Positions 1 to 5,063 of a stretch of DNA of 5,364 nt are shown here, in pieces. The DNA comes from CAINVV01 sp037440345 (GTDB lineage: Bacteria > Bacteroidota > Bacteroidia > Bacteroidales > Prolixibacteraceae). A program made the position numbers and the translations under genes. The notes beneath the pieces are model-generated. The model saw only the letters and a list, made by a program, of their open reading frames with translations, ran no database searches and was not told the origin of the DNA. Each line of letters starts with the position of its first letter. Position 1 is the first letter of the stretch. The stretch spans positions 1-5,364 of the forward strand of contig JBBIUJ010000297.1 of the NCBI GenBank assembly GCA_037440345.1, written 5' to 3'.

Positions 1-111
1 CATTCTGATGCCGGTCAGCTCCGTTTCGGTGGTCGCTTTTGCTACGTTTGCTACCACATGGAAGGCAAGGAGGGCATTGTAGGGTACTTTACCATTAACT
101 CGGAAAGTCAT
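1..111 (-). CDS. Unrecognised protein, N-terminal 37 residues only (partial)
   Basis: An open reading frame starts at an ATG at 111-109 on the minus strand and runs off the left edge. The visible peptide begins MTFRVNGKVPYNALLAFHVV and continues VANVAKATTETELTGIRM. Its composition is protein-like, with an amphipathic Val/Ala/Leu stretch at residues 13-24, and there is no signal peptide. I do not recognise the family. The ATG is the first usable one: the ATG at 116-114 runs into TGA after two codons. No Shine-Dalgarno is visible, as is usual in Bacteroidota. The gene would be divergent from the enolase-superfamily gene. The plus strand is also open here (1-156, 51 codons, Cys- and Tyr-rich), but that reading looks less like a protein. 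With so little sequence, the gene and its start are only moderately supported. Confidence 0.45.
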   Translation of the reverse strand, partial: MTFRVNGKVPYNALLAFHVVANVAKATTETELTGIRM

Positions 112-149
112 CTCATTAATCTATTTGTATTTCAGCAATTTAATACTTC

Positions 150-167
150 ACTCTAACCAGATAGAGT
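150..167. repeat. Short inverted repeat in the divergent intergenic region
   Basis: ACTCTA (150-155) and TAGAGT (162-167) are perfect complements separated by 6 nt. The palindrome sits about 40 bp upstream of the minus-strand start at 111, in the 226-bp region between two divergent genes. It could be an operator for a dimeric regulator or the base of a small hairpin. No regulator gene is adjacent to support either reading. The rest of 112-337 is AT-rich and shows no ORF or RNA gene I can support, apart from the promoter at its right end. Confidence 0.25.
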
Positions 168-280
168 AACATGAATAAATTTCCGCGTAACGGTTAAAGT
201 ATTGTTGAAAAACAGCCTCCTGAGCGTATTTTACTTCGTAGAGGTTAAACAAATCAAGCCCTTTCAGTGATTTCTAAATA

Positions 281-312
281 TTTTATCAGACATCATTTAT
301 TCATTAACTTTG
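281..312 (+). promoter_or_regulatory. Bacteroidota-type promoter for the enolase-superfamily gene
   Basis: TAACTTTG at 305-312 matches the Bacteroidota sigma-ABfr -7 consensus TAnnTTTG exactly. A weak -33 element, TTTT at 281-284 (consensus TTTG), lies 20 bp upstream. Transcription would start near 317-320, giving a leader of about 20 nt before the ATG at 338. The leader is A-rich (ATTCAAAAAAATC) and has no Shine-Dalgarno, as expected for the phylum. The -7 match and its position are seen directly; promoter activity is inferred. Confidence 0.5.
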
Positions 313-337
313 GATTAGTGACAAATTCAAAAAAATC

Positions 338-1597
338 ATGCATAGTAACCGTCGTAATTTCATTGCCACCACCCTGACCGGCGGACTGGCTGCAGTATTA
401 CCTGGCTCCGCGATTGGGAAAAATTCAAAAGAAGGCATTGAAACTACTTATGTCAAACTCGACGAAATTCTTCAAAAACCGGTCTTGAAAAAAGAGCTGT
501 TTGCTGCGCCTGTCATCATCAAGTCGCTCGAATTACTTCGGTACAAAAATAGTTTCTTGTGCCGGGTCCGTTCAAAAGATGGAGCAGTTGGCTGGTCATT
601 CTCGAACGACGGTCCGATGAAGTCGTTTTACCCGGTATTTGTCAACCGACTGCAACCCTATTTTATTGGGAAAGATGCCAGGGAACTGGAGGTGCTGCTC
701 GAAGAGGTCTATGTTTACCAAAGCAATTGCAAGTTTCAGAGCCTGGCGCTTTGGGTACCGGTCGCCACCATCGAATTTGCCATTCTGGATATGCTGGGAC
801 GCATGGCCGGCAAATCGTTGGGGCAGCTTATTGGTGAGATCCGCCATCCGACCGTCTCTTTCTACCAGGCCAACAGCGAACGGGACATATCAGGGGAAGA
901 GGTGCTCAGGCACCTCCAGCAGGAGGTAGCGGCATCGAAAACTAAGGCACTGAAATTTAAGGTAGGCGGCAGGATGAGCCATCCCGAATTTCCCGAAGGC
1001 AGGTCGGATAAGCTTATTCCGCAAATGCGGAAAATTTTTGGCGATGAGATGCATCTTTTCGCCGATTCGAACGGTTCCTATGATACCGGGGAGGCCATCC
1101 GGATAGGGAAACTCTTGCAGGAGTACAAATACGAACATTACGAGGAGCCGGTCCCATTCGACTGGTACGAGGAGACCAAACAGGTAGCGGATGCCTTAAC
1201 CATTCCTATTGCAGGAGGCGAACAGGAATCCAGCATGCACAATTTCAGGTGGCTAATTGCCAATGATGCCCTTCAAATTGTTCAGCCTGATGTCTACTAT
1301 TTTGGCGGTATGATCCGGTCGATGAGGGTGGCGCGCATGGCTGCTGCGCTGGGAAAACCAGTTACGCCGCATATCTCCGGTGGACTTGGCTACCTCTACA
1401 TGATGCATTTTGTCTCCGTTTTGCCAAATGCCGGGACATACCACGAATTCAAGGGAGACAACAAGGAACTGCCGCTGGAGTGCAAAACTTCATCCCTTTC
1501 GATCGAAGACGGAATCATCAAAGTACCGACCGGAGCGGGTTCGGGAGTGGATGTTGATCCTGATTACCTGAAGAAATATCAGGTTGTAACTGTCTGA
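338..1597 (+). CDS. Enolase-superfamily protein, mandelate racemase type, with Tat signal
   Basis: This 419-residue protein has the mandelate racemase/muconate lactonizing fold: an N-terminal capping domain (about 45-165) and a barrel (about 170-395). The visible active-site set is the KxK pair K206/K208 (KFK), metal ligands D243 (FADSN), E269 (YEEP) and E295 (GGEQ), and the acid-base dyad D318 (QPD) and H345 (PHIS). Spacings from D243 to H345 (26, 26, 23, 27) equal those I recall for mandelate racemase D195-E221-E247-D270-H297. E370 (YHEF) may match the later conserved Glu. The D/H dyad favours a racemase or acid-sugar dehydratase over a dipeptide epimerase, which has Lys there. Residues 1-28 look like a Tat signal (NRRNFI, then a hydrophobic run to about 26) without a lipobox Cys, so the enzyme is probably periplasmic, which is uncommon for this superfamily. 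The substrate cannot be told. The next gene downstream also carries a Tat signal. Confidence 0.9.
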   Translation: MHSNRRNFIATTLTGGLAAVLPGSAIGKNSKEGIETTYVKLDEILQKPVLKKELFAAPVIIKSLELLRYKNSFLCRVRSKDGAVGWSFSNDGPMKSFYPVFVNRLQPYFIGKDARELEVLLEEVYVYQSNCKFQSLALWVPVATIEFAILDMLGRMAGKSLGQLIGEIRHPTVSFYQANSERDISGEEVLRHLQQEVAASKTKALKFKVGGRMSHPEFPEGRSDKLIPQMRKIFGDEMHLFADSNGSYDTGEAIRIGKLLQEYKYEHYEEPVPFDWYEETKQVADALTIPIAGGEQESSMHNFRWLIANDALQIVQPDVYYFGGMIRSMRVARMAAALGKPVTPHISGGLGYLYMMHFVSVLPNAGTYHEFKGDNKELPLECKTSSLSIEDGIIKVPTGAGSGVDVDPDYLKKYQVVTV

Positions 1598-1613
1598 CAA
1601 TAATCCATTTTTT

Positions 1614-1639
1614 GATTTTGAAATTTCGATTTTGAAATC
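1614..1639 (+). terminator. Hairpin with UUCG loop after the enolase-superfamily gene (possible terminator)
   Basis: GATTTTGAAAT (1614-1624) and ATTTTGAAATC (1629-1639) pair over 11 positions, including two G-U wobbles, around a TTCG tetraloop (1625-1628). The hairpin begins 16 nt after the TGA. The same bases also read as two direct copies of GATTTTGAAAT (1614-1624 and 1628-1638). No T-run follows the stem, so it is not a standard intrinsic terminator. A 3'-end stabilising hairpin or an attenuator before the amidase gene are alternatives. The stem is AU-rich and only moderately stable. Confidence 0.35.
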
Positions 1640-1650
1640 TCTGCAGTAGC

Positions 1651-1671
1651 TCACTGAGCTTATCGAAGTGA
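1651..1671. repeat. Palindromic GAGCYTRTCGAAG-type intergenic repeat, copy 1
   Basis: Arms TCACT (1651-1655) and AGTGA (1667-1671) flank the core GAGCTTATCGA. The core matches copy 2 at 1704-1722 at 9 of 11 positions (GAGCTTATCGA against GAGCCTGTCGA). From memory, sequences of the form CACTGAGCCTGTCGAAGTG occur as dispersed intergenic palindromes in many bacterial genomes. The function is unknown; a hairpin at transcript ends or a small mobile repeat is possible. Confidence 0.5.
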
Positions 1672-1703
1672 TAAATTTAAAGAACCGTATGCCGATCCCC
1701 GAG

Positions 1704-1722
1704 CCCCGAGCCTGTCGAAGGG
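1704..1722. repeat. Palindromic GAGCYTRTCGAAG-type intergenic repeat, copy 2
   Basis: The core GAGCCTGTCGA is flanked by CCCC (1704-1707) and AGGG (1719-1722), so the arms differ from copy 1 but still pair at three positions (CCC with GGG). CCCCGAG also occurs as a tandem direct copy at 1697-1703 and 1704-1710. Copy 2 lies 32 bp downstream of copy 1 and 32 bp before the amidase start. Two copies with conserved core and compensating arms suggest a repeat family whose hairpin shape matters. Confidence 0.45.
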
Positions 1723-1754
1723 AGCAAGGTCTAATATTTAAAAAATAAAAAGTA

Positions 1755-3359
1755 ATGAAACGAAGAAACTTTCTAACAAACAGCATCATAGCAGGAATCA
1801 CCATGGCTGCCTTACCGCTCTCCTCCTGTCGCTTTTCCCCGCAAAGCGGAAGCAGCGATCAAAAATCGTTGGAAAATCTGGATGAATTAACCATACCGGA
1901 GTTACAGGAAAAGGTTAAATCCGGTTCGATCACTTATGTTGGATTGACTCAAATCTACCTGAAACGAATTCAGGAAATAGACAAATCGGGCCCCGGGTTA
2001 AATTCTGTTATTGAGCTGAATCCTGATGCATTGGCCATCGCAGAATCCATGGACAAGGAGTTCAGGTCAGGCAAATGGCGGGGGCCTATGCATGGAATTC
2101 CCATTCTGATCAAGGACAACATCGACAGTGGCGATAAAATGCAGACCACTGCCGGATCGCTCGCGATGATAGGAAATATAGCCAAAGAGGATGCCTTTGT
2201 GCTGAAAAAACTTAGGGAGGCAGGCGCTGTTCTTTTAGGCAAGACCAATCTCAGTGAGTGGGCCAACTTCCGTTCCACCCGTTCGGCCAGTGGTTGGAGC
2301 AGCCGGGGTGGCCAAACCAAAAACCCGTATATTCTTGATCGCTCCCCCTGCGGCTCCAGTTCCGGATCGGGAGTCGCTGTGTCAGCTAATCTCTGTGCCG
2401 TAGCGGTCGGGACGGAGACGGATGGCTCCATTGCCTGTCCGGCATCCATGAACGGAGTGGTAGGCATCAAACCATCCATAGGATTGGTGAGCCGTACCGG
2501 AATCATTCCCATCTCAGCTAGCCAGGACACTTCGGGCCCACTGGCACGCACAGTTACCGATGCGGCCATCTTGCTCAATGCAATGACAGGTACGGATCCA
2601 AAGGATGAATCCACCACCAAAAACAAATTTCAACCTGTCGATTATACCAAATATCTGGATGCAAACAGTTTGAAAGGGAAAAGGATCGGCGTCGAGAAAT
2701 CCTTTCTCAAACACCACGAAGGGATCGACAAGATTCTGAAACAGGAGCTGGCACAGATGGAACAGGCAGGCGCCACTATCCTAGAGGTTGAGTTTATGGC
2801 CAAATCCGCAGAGTTTGGGAAAGCTGAATTTGAACGGCTGGAGATCGAATTCAAGGACGGCCTGAACAAATACCTCGCAACGGCCAATGCCAAAGTGAAG
2901 TCACTGAAGCAGGTCATTGAGTTCAACAGTCAGAACGAATCGACTGCAATGCCATGGTTTAAACAGGAAATCCTGGAAAGCTCAGAAAAAAAGGGCGATT
3001 TAACGAGCAAAGAGTATGTTGCCGGGAATCTTCAGATGGATAAGCTGAAATCATTTATCAATGAGCTTTTTATCACAAATGATCTGGATGCCCTGTGTGG
3101 TCCGGCAACCGGAACCCCATGGTGCAACGATGTCATCAACGGAGATCATTGGACAGGATATGGGGCCTACACCCCTGCAGCCATCGTAGGTTACCCTTCC
3201 ATCACCGTTCCGATGGGATTTCTGAGCGGCCTTCCGGTCGGACTGGCATTTATTGGACAGGTATTTAATGAACAAGCACTGATTGCCATCGGATACGCCT
3301 ACGAACAAAAATCGAAGAACAGAAGAGCGCCACAGTTTTTAAGTACCCTGAAAGTTTGA
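1755..3359 (+). CDS. Amidase-signature hydrolase, peptide amidase-like, Tat lipoprotein
   Basis: This 534-residue serine hydrolase belongs to the amidase signature family (GatA, fatty-acid amide hydrolase, Stenotrophomonas peptide amidase). The Ser-cisSer-Lys triad is K120 (PILIKDN), S201 (CGSSSGSG) and S225 (ETDGSIACPA). These positions nearly equal the K123/S202/S226 I recall for peptide amidase Pam, so cleavage of a C-terminal or small-molecule amide is the best guess. The N-terminus has MKRRNFL, a hydrophobic run (11-20) and a lipobox LSSC with C25, implying Tat export and lipid anchoring facing the periplasm. The C-terminus (YAYEQKSKNRRAPQFLSTL) resembles normal family ends, so the enzyme looks complete. 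The ATG is preceded by an A-rich stretch (AAAAAATAAAAAGTA), not a Shine-Dalgarno. The stop TGA overlaps the TTG start of the toxin gene, so all three genes probably share a transcript. No promoter is convincing in the 157-bp gap upstream. Substrate and exact subfamily are unproven. Confidence 0.9.
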   Translation: MKRRNFLTNSIIAGITMAALPLSSCRFSPQSGSSDQKSLENLDELTIPELQEKVKSGSITYVGLTQIYLKRIQEIDKSGPGLNSVIELNPDALAIAESMDKEFRSGKWRGPMHGIPILIKDNIDSGDKMQTTAGSLAMIGNIAKEDAFVLKKLREAGAVLLGKTNLSEWANFRSTRSASGWSSRGGQTKNPYILDRSPCGSSSGSGVAVSANLCAVAVGTETDGSIACPASMNGVVGIKPSIGLVSRTGIIPISASQDTSGPLARTVTDAAILLNAMTGTDPKDESTTKNKFQPVDYTKYLDANSLKGKRIGVEKSFLKHHEGIDKILKQELAQMEQAGATILEVEFMAKSAEFGKAEFERLEIEFKDGLNKYLATANAKVKSLKQVIEFNSQNESTAMPWFKQEILESSEKKGDLTSKEYVAGNLQMDKLKSFINELFITNDLDALCGPATGTPWCNDVINGDHWTGYGAYTPAAIVGYPSITVPMGFLSGLPVGLAFIGQVFNEQALIAIGYAYEQKSKNRRAPQFLSTLKV

Positions 3360-3622
3360 AATTTTACTCAGAAAAGCCTGATGCCAGGATTGCCATTGAG
3401 AACTGGTACACCAAAACCAGTTGTGCTGACTGGCACTTCTTCTCAGACCTTAAGAAAGATTTCAACAGTGTCGACAGTGTGGGGAACCAGCACTATGTAT
3501 TTGACTTAAAGGGCAATGAATACCGCTTGGTGGTTGTGATAAAGTTTCAAATAAAGATGGTTTACATCCGATTTATCGGAACGCATTCTGACTACAATAA
3601 AATTGACTGCACAAATATATAG
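3356..3622 (+). CDS. higB: HigB-family mRNA-interferase toxin with unusual or shortened 5' end
   Basis: HigB toxins are RelE-fold endoribonucleases that cleave mRNA on the ribosome and are neutralised by HigA. The 88-residue product carries the family pattern: PDARIAIENWY (8-18), ADW (24-26), DLKKDFNSVD (31-40), VGNQHYVFDLKGNEYRLVV (42-60), and the closing VYIRFIGTHSDYNKID (69-84). The only start codon in frame is TTG at 3356, which overlaps the amidase TGA (TTGA) and suggests translation coupled to amidase termination. Members I recall are about 95-105 residues and begin 8-12 residues earlier with a first beta-strand, which this start omits. The frame stays open upstream to 3272 inside the amidase gene and reads VFKYPESLKFY just before, but with no ATG, GTG or TTG. 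The toxin may therefore be N-terminally truncated, inactive or unusually initiated. higA follows after 3 nt in the usual toxin-first order. Confidence 0.85.
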   Translation: MKFYSEKPDARIAIENWYTKTSCADWHFFSDLKKDFNSVDSVGNQHYVFDLKGNEYRLVVVIKFQIKMVYIRFIGTHSDYNKIDCTNI

Positions 3623-3625
3623 ACC

Positions 3626-3991
3626 ATGACGAAAATAGAAAATGAAAGGCAGTATAAAGCCTCATTGGAAAGAATCGAAGAACTTTTGCCATTGGTGAAA
3701 GATGAAACTCCTATATACGACAAGAACCTGGTGGAATTGGAATTACTATCGAATCTTGTTGCCGACTATGACGAAGCCCATTTCCCAATAAAAACACCTA
3801 CAATATCAGAAGTTTTGAAACTGAGAATGTACGAAAGAGAGCTGACGCAAGCGAAGCTTTCAAAAATCATAGGTGTAAGTCCATCGCGTGTAAGTGAATA
3901 CCTTACCGGAAAAAGTGAGCCAACATTGAAGGTTGCCCGTGAAATCTGTGTTAAACTGGATATCAGTCCCAGCATCATACTTGGAATCTGA
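3626..3991 (+). CDS. higA: HigA-family antitoxin, XRE-type helix-turn-helix
   Basis: This 121-residue cytoplasmic antitoxin would bind HigB and repress its own operon. Residues 1-50 are a helical, acidic N-terminal segment typical of the longer HigA type (RIEELLPLVKDETPIYDKN). Residues 58-118 form a Cro/C1-type DNA-binding domain: TISEVLKLRMYERELTQAKLS leads into the first helix-turn-helix helix (TQAKLSKIIGV, 74-84), followed by the recognition helix (SPSRVSEYLTGK, 85-96) and PTLKVAREICVKLDISPSIIL. The ATG is chosen because it follows the toxin stop by 3 nt and gives a full-length family member. No Shine-Dalgarno is present. The gene appears complete. With no promoter seen directly upstream of higB, autoregulation would have to act on a promoter inside the amidase gene or further upstream. 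The pair is visibly more A-rich than the two enzyme genes before it, which fits acquisition, but composition was judged by eye. Confidence 0.92.
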   Translation: MTKIENERQYKASLERIEELLPLVKDETPIYDKNLVELELLSNLVADYDEAHFPIKTPTISEVLKLRMYERELTQAKLSKIIGVSPSRVSEYLTGKSEPTLKVAREICVKLDISPSIILGI

Positions 3992-4032
3992 TCTTAAAAA
4001 TTGTAACCAGCTCAGGAGACAGTTGAATATCT

Positions 4033-4067
4033 GAAGGATTAATTCGCCAAATTTCCGTAAATCCTTC
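4033..4067. repeat. Inverted repeat downstream of higA
   Basis: GAAGGATT (4033-4040) and AATCCTTC (4060-4067) are perfect 8-bp complements with a 19-nt loop. The loop itself can form a weak AATT/AATT pairing. No T-run follows, so a simple intrinsic terminator is not supported. It lies between the higA stop and the tRNA promoter and could be a processing signal or the edge of an inserted piece. Confidence 0.35.
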
Positions 4068-4076
4068 GCAAAGAAT

Positions 4077-4097
4077 CCTATGCCAATATGGTTTTTT
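4077..4097 (+). terminator. Weak candidate terminator for the higBA transcript
   Basis: CCTAT (4077-4081) can pair with ATATGG (4086-4091) across a GCCA loop with one bulged T. Six T residues follow (4092-4097). The stem is only five pairs with a bulge, so it would be weak, and it overlaps the presumed -33 region of the tRNA promoter. It is listed because nothing better separates higA from the tRNA gene. Confidence 0.25.
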
Positions 4098-4108
4098 ATG
4101 TACATTTG
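4079..4108 (+). promoter_or_regulatory. Bacteroidota-type promoter for tRNA-Lys
   Basis: TACATTTG at 4101-4108 matches the -7 consensus TAnnTTTG exactly. A 3-of-4 match to the -33 TTTG box, TATG at 4079-4082, lies 18 bp upstream. Transcription would start near 4113-4116, roughly 10 nt before the mature tRNA 5' end at 4125. The position and perfect -7 box support an independent tRNA promoter that does not rely on readthrough from higBA. Confidence 0.6.
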
Positions 4109-4112
4109 CACC

Positions 4113-5051
4113 TCAATAAAAAATGACTCCGTAGCTCAGCTGGTAGAGCAGTTGACTCTTAATCAACGGGTCGAGGGTTCGAGCCCCTCCGGGGTCTCCT
4201 CCGGCAAATTTCTCGGAAAGACCGGTATTGTCTTTTACATACTGAATAAAGAAGCTCCAGGTCCCTACCTGCGCTCCCACATAAAAGAACTGCGCGATAA
4301 CTCCTTTGTACCAGTGCGGATATTGCAGAAGTTTTCTGAAACTTCCCGATTCAGGTTGTCCGCTTTTTGTTTCATTTTTTGGGAATTTTGCCCTCATTAT
4401 CAGGAATGCAATAAGAAGGACCACACATCCGATGACAATATAAGGAGGTCCTACCCGAAGAGTTTCTTCCTTTAAATATGCGTGATATGTTCCCGCCACT
4501 TTCATGGCTTCAATTTGTTCTCCCGACAGTTCTTTCCCAGAAAAAATAAAGATAGTCCCAATGACAACTCCTAACATTGAACCAATCGGATTAAATGCCT
4601 GGGCAAGGTTTAGCCGCCGTTCAGAGGTTGCCGGGTCGCCCAGAACAGAAATAAATGAGTTCGCCCCTGTTTCGAGGAATGCCAAACCGCAGGCAATAAT
4701 AAAAAGTGATTCCAAAAAGAAGTAGTATTTACCGGAAATGGCCGCCGGATAAAATAGAAACGAACCAACTGCAAAAAGCAATAAGCCGGTAATTAACCCG
4801 ATTTTGTATCCGAAACGCTCCATCACCAGAGCTGCAGGGATAGCCAGTAAAAAGTATCCCATATAAAAGGCTGACTGAACTAATCCTGCCTGCAGTCTGG
4901 ACAATTCAAATGATTTCATGAATTGGGCAATCAGAATATCGTTCAAATTGTTCGGCATTGCCCATAAGAAGAAAAGGCTTGTAACCAAAATAAATGTTAA
5001 CAGGTATCCCGGTTCAATCAGTCGTGATTTGGGTTTATTTTTTGGCCTCAT
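4113..5051 (-). pseudogene. fucP: FucP-family sugar:proton symporter, C-terminal third lost at the tRNA junction
   Basis: FucP is an inner-membrane major-facilitator symporter (E. coli protein 438 residues, 12 helices). Residues 1-284 follow it closely: FFLWAMPNNLNDIL (27-40), LVQSAFYMGYF (57-67), LETGANSFISVLG (126-138), NLAQAFNPIGS (148-158), and AQFFYVGAQVGTWSFFIQYV (253-272). D38 and E127 align with E. coli proton-coupling D46 and E135 at a constant offset of 8. About seven membrane segments are present (near 13-33, 51-72, 81-101, 108-130, 150-172, 200-221, 247-270). After KFAG (codon ending at 4200) the family would continue into helix 8. Instead the frame enters antisense tRNA-Lys and gives GDPGGARTLDPLIKSQLLYQ before stopping at 4113. 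Helices 8-12 are absent, so transport is very unlikely. The start ATG lies 12 nt after the corrinoid gene. The true substrate could be another hexose. Confidence 0.88.
4125..4197 (+). tRNA. tRNA-Lys (anticodon CTT)
   Basis: A complete cloverleaf is visible. The acceptor stem GACTCCG/CGGGGTC (4125-4131 with 4190-4196) has 7 pairs, one T-G. T4132 and A4133 follow. The D arm is GCTC/GAGC with loop AGCTGGTA. The anticodon stem GTTGA/TCAAC (4151-4155, 4163-4167) encloses the loop CTCTTAA, with anticodon CTT at 4158-4160 reading AAG (Lys). The variable loop is GGGTC and the T arm is GAGGG/CCCTC with loop TTCGAGC. CCA is not encoded. The discriminator base (4197) is T, whereas bacterial tRNA-Lys normally has A73, an identity element for lysyl-tRNA synthetase in E. 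coli. From 4197 onward the sequence belongs, or nearly belongs, to the truncated fucP gene on the other strand. The tRNA body is intact, but charging could be impaired. Confidence 0.93.
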
Positions 5052-5060
5052 AAACGTTTA
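5051..5060. repeat. 10-bp palindrome at the fucP start
   Basis: TAAACGTTTA (5051-5060) is a perfect palindrome lying between the corrinoid stop and the permease ATG and sharing one base with the ATG. In minus-strand mRNA it would occupy the ribosome-binding region. It may be only a consequence of the AT-rich spacer. Confidence 0.2.
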
Positions 5061-5063
5061 AAT

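Noticed and set aside
1..156. Plus-strand open frame ending at TAA 154-156, as the tail of a gene entering from the left
   Set aside because: The translation (Cys- and Tyr-rich, then FVFQQFNTSL) looks less natural than the minus-strand frame, which has its own ATG. I favour the minus strand but cannot exclude this one.
1672..1679. TAAATTTA as a -7 box for the amidase gene
   Set aside because: It misses the final G of TAnnTTTG, has no TTTG element at a suitable distance upstream, and lies between two palindromic repeats.
1970..2626. 218-codon minus-strand ORF inside the amidase gene
   Set aside because: It is antisense to the most conserved part of the amidase, has no family resemblance or initiation context, and is explained as a codon-bias shadow.
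3333..3343. Minus-one ribosomal frameshift at GTTTTTA giving an amidase-HigB fusion
   Set aside because: The site resembles a slippery heptamer, but the P-site codon would re-pair TTT to GTT with a first-position mismatch, and no stimulatory stem is evident. Overlap re-initiation at TTG is simpler.
4080..4475. Plus-strand ORF across the tRNA (SVAQLVEQLTLNQRVEGSSP)
   Set aside because: This peptide is a familiar false translation of a tRNA gene, and the remainder is antisense to fucP. It is not a gene.
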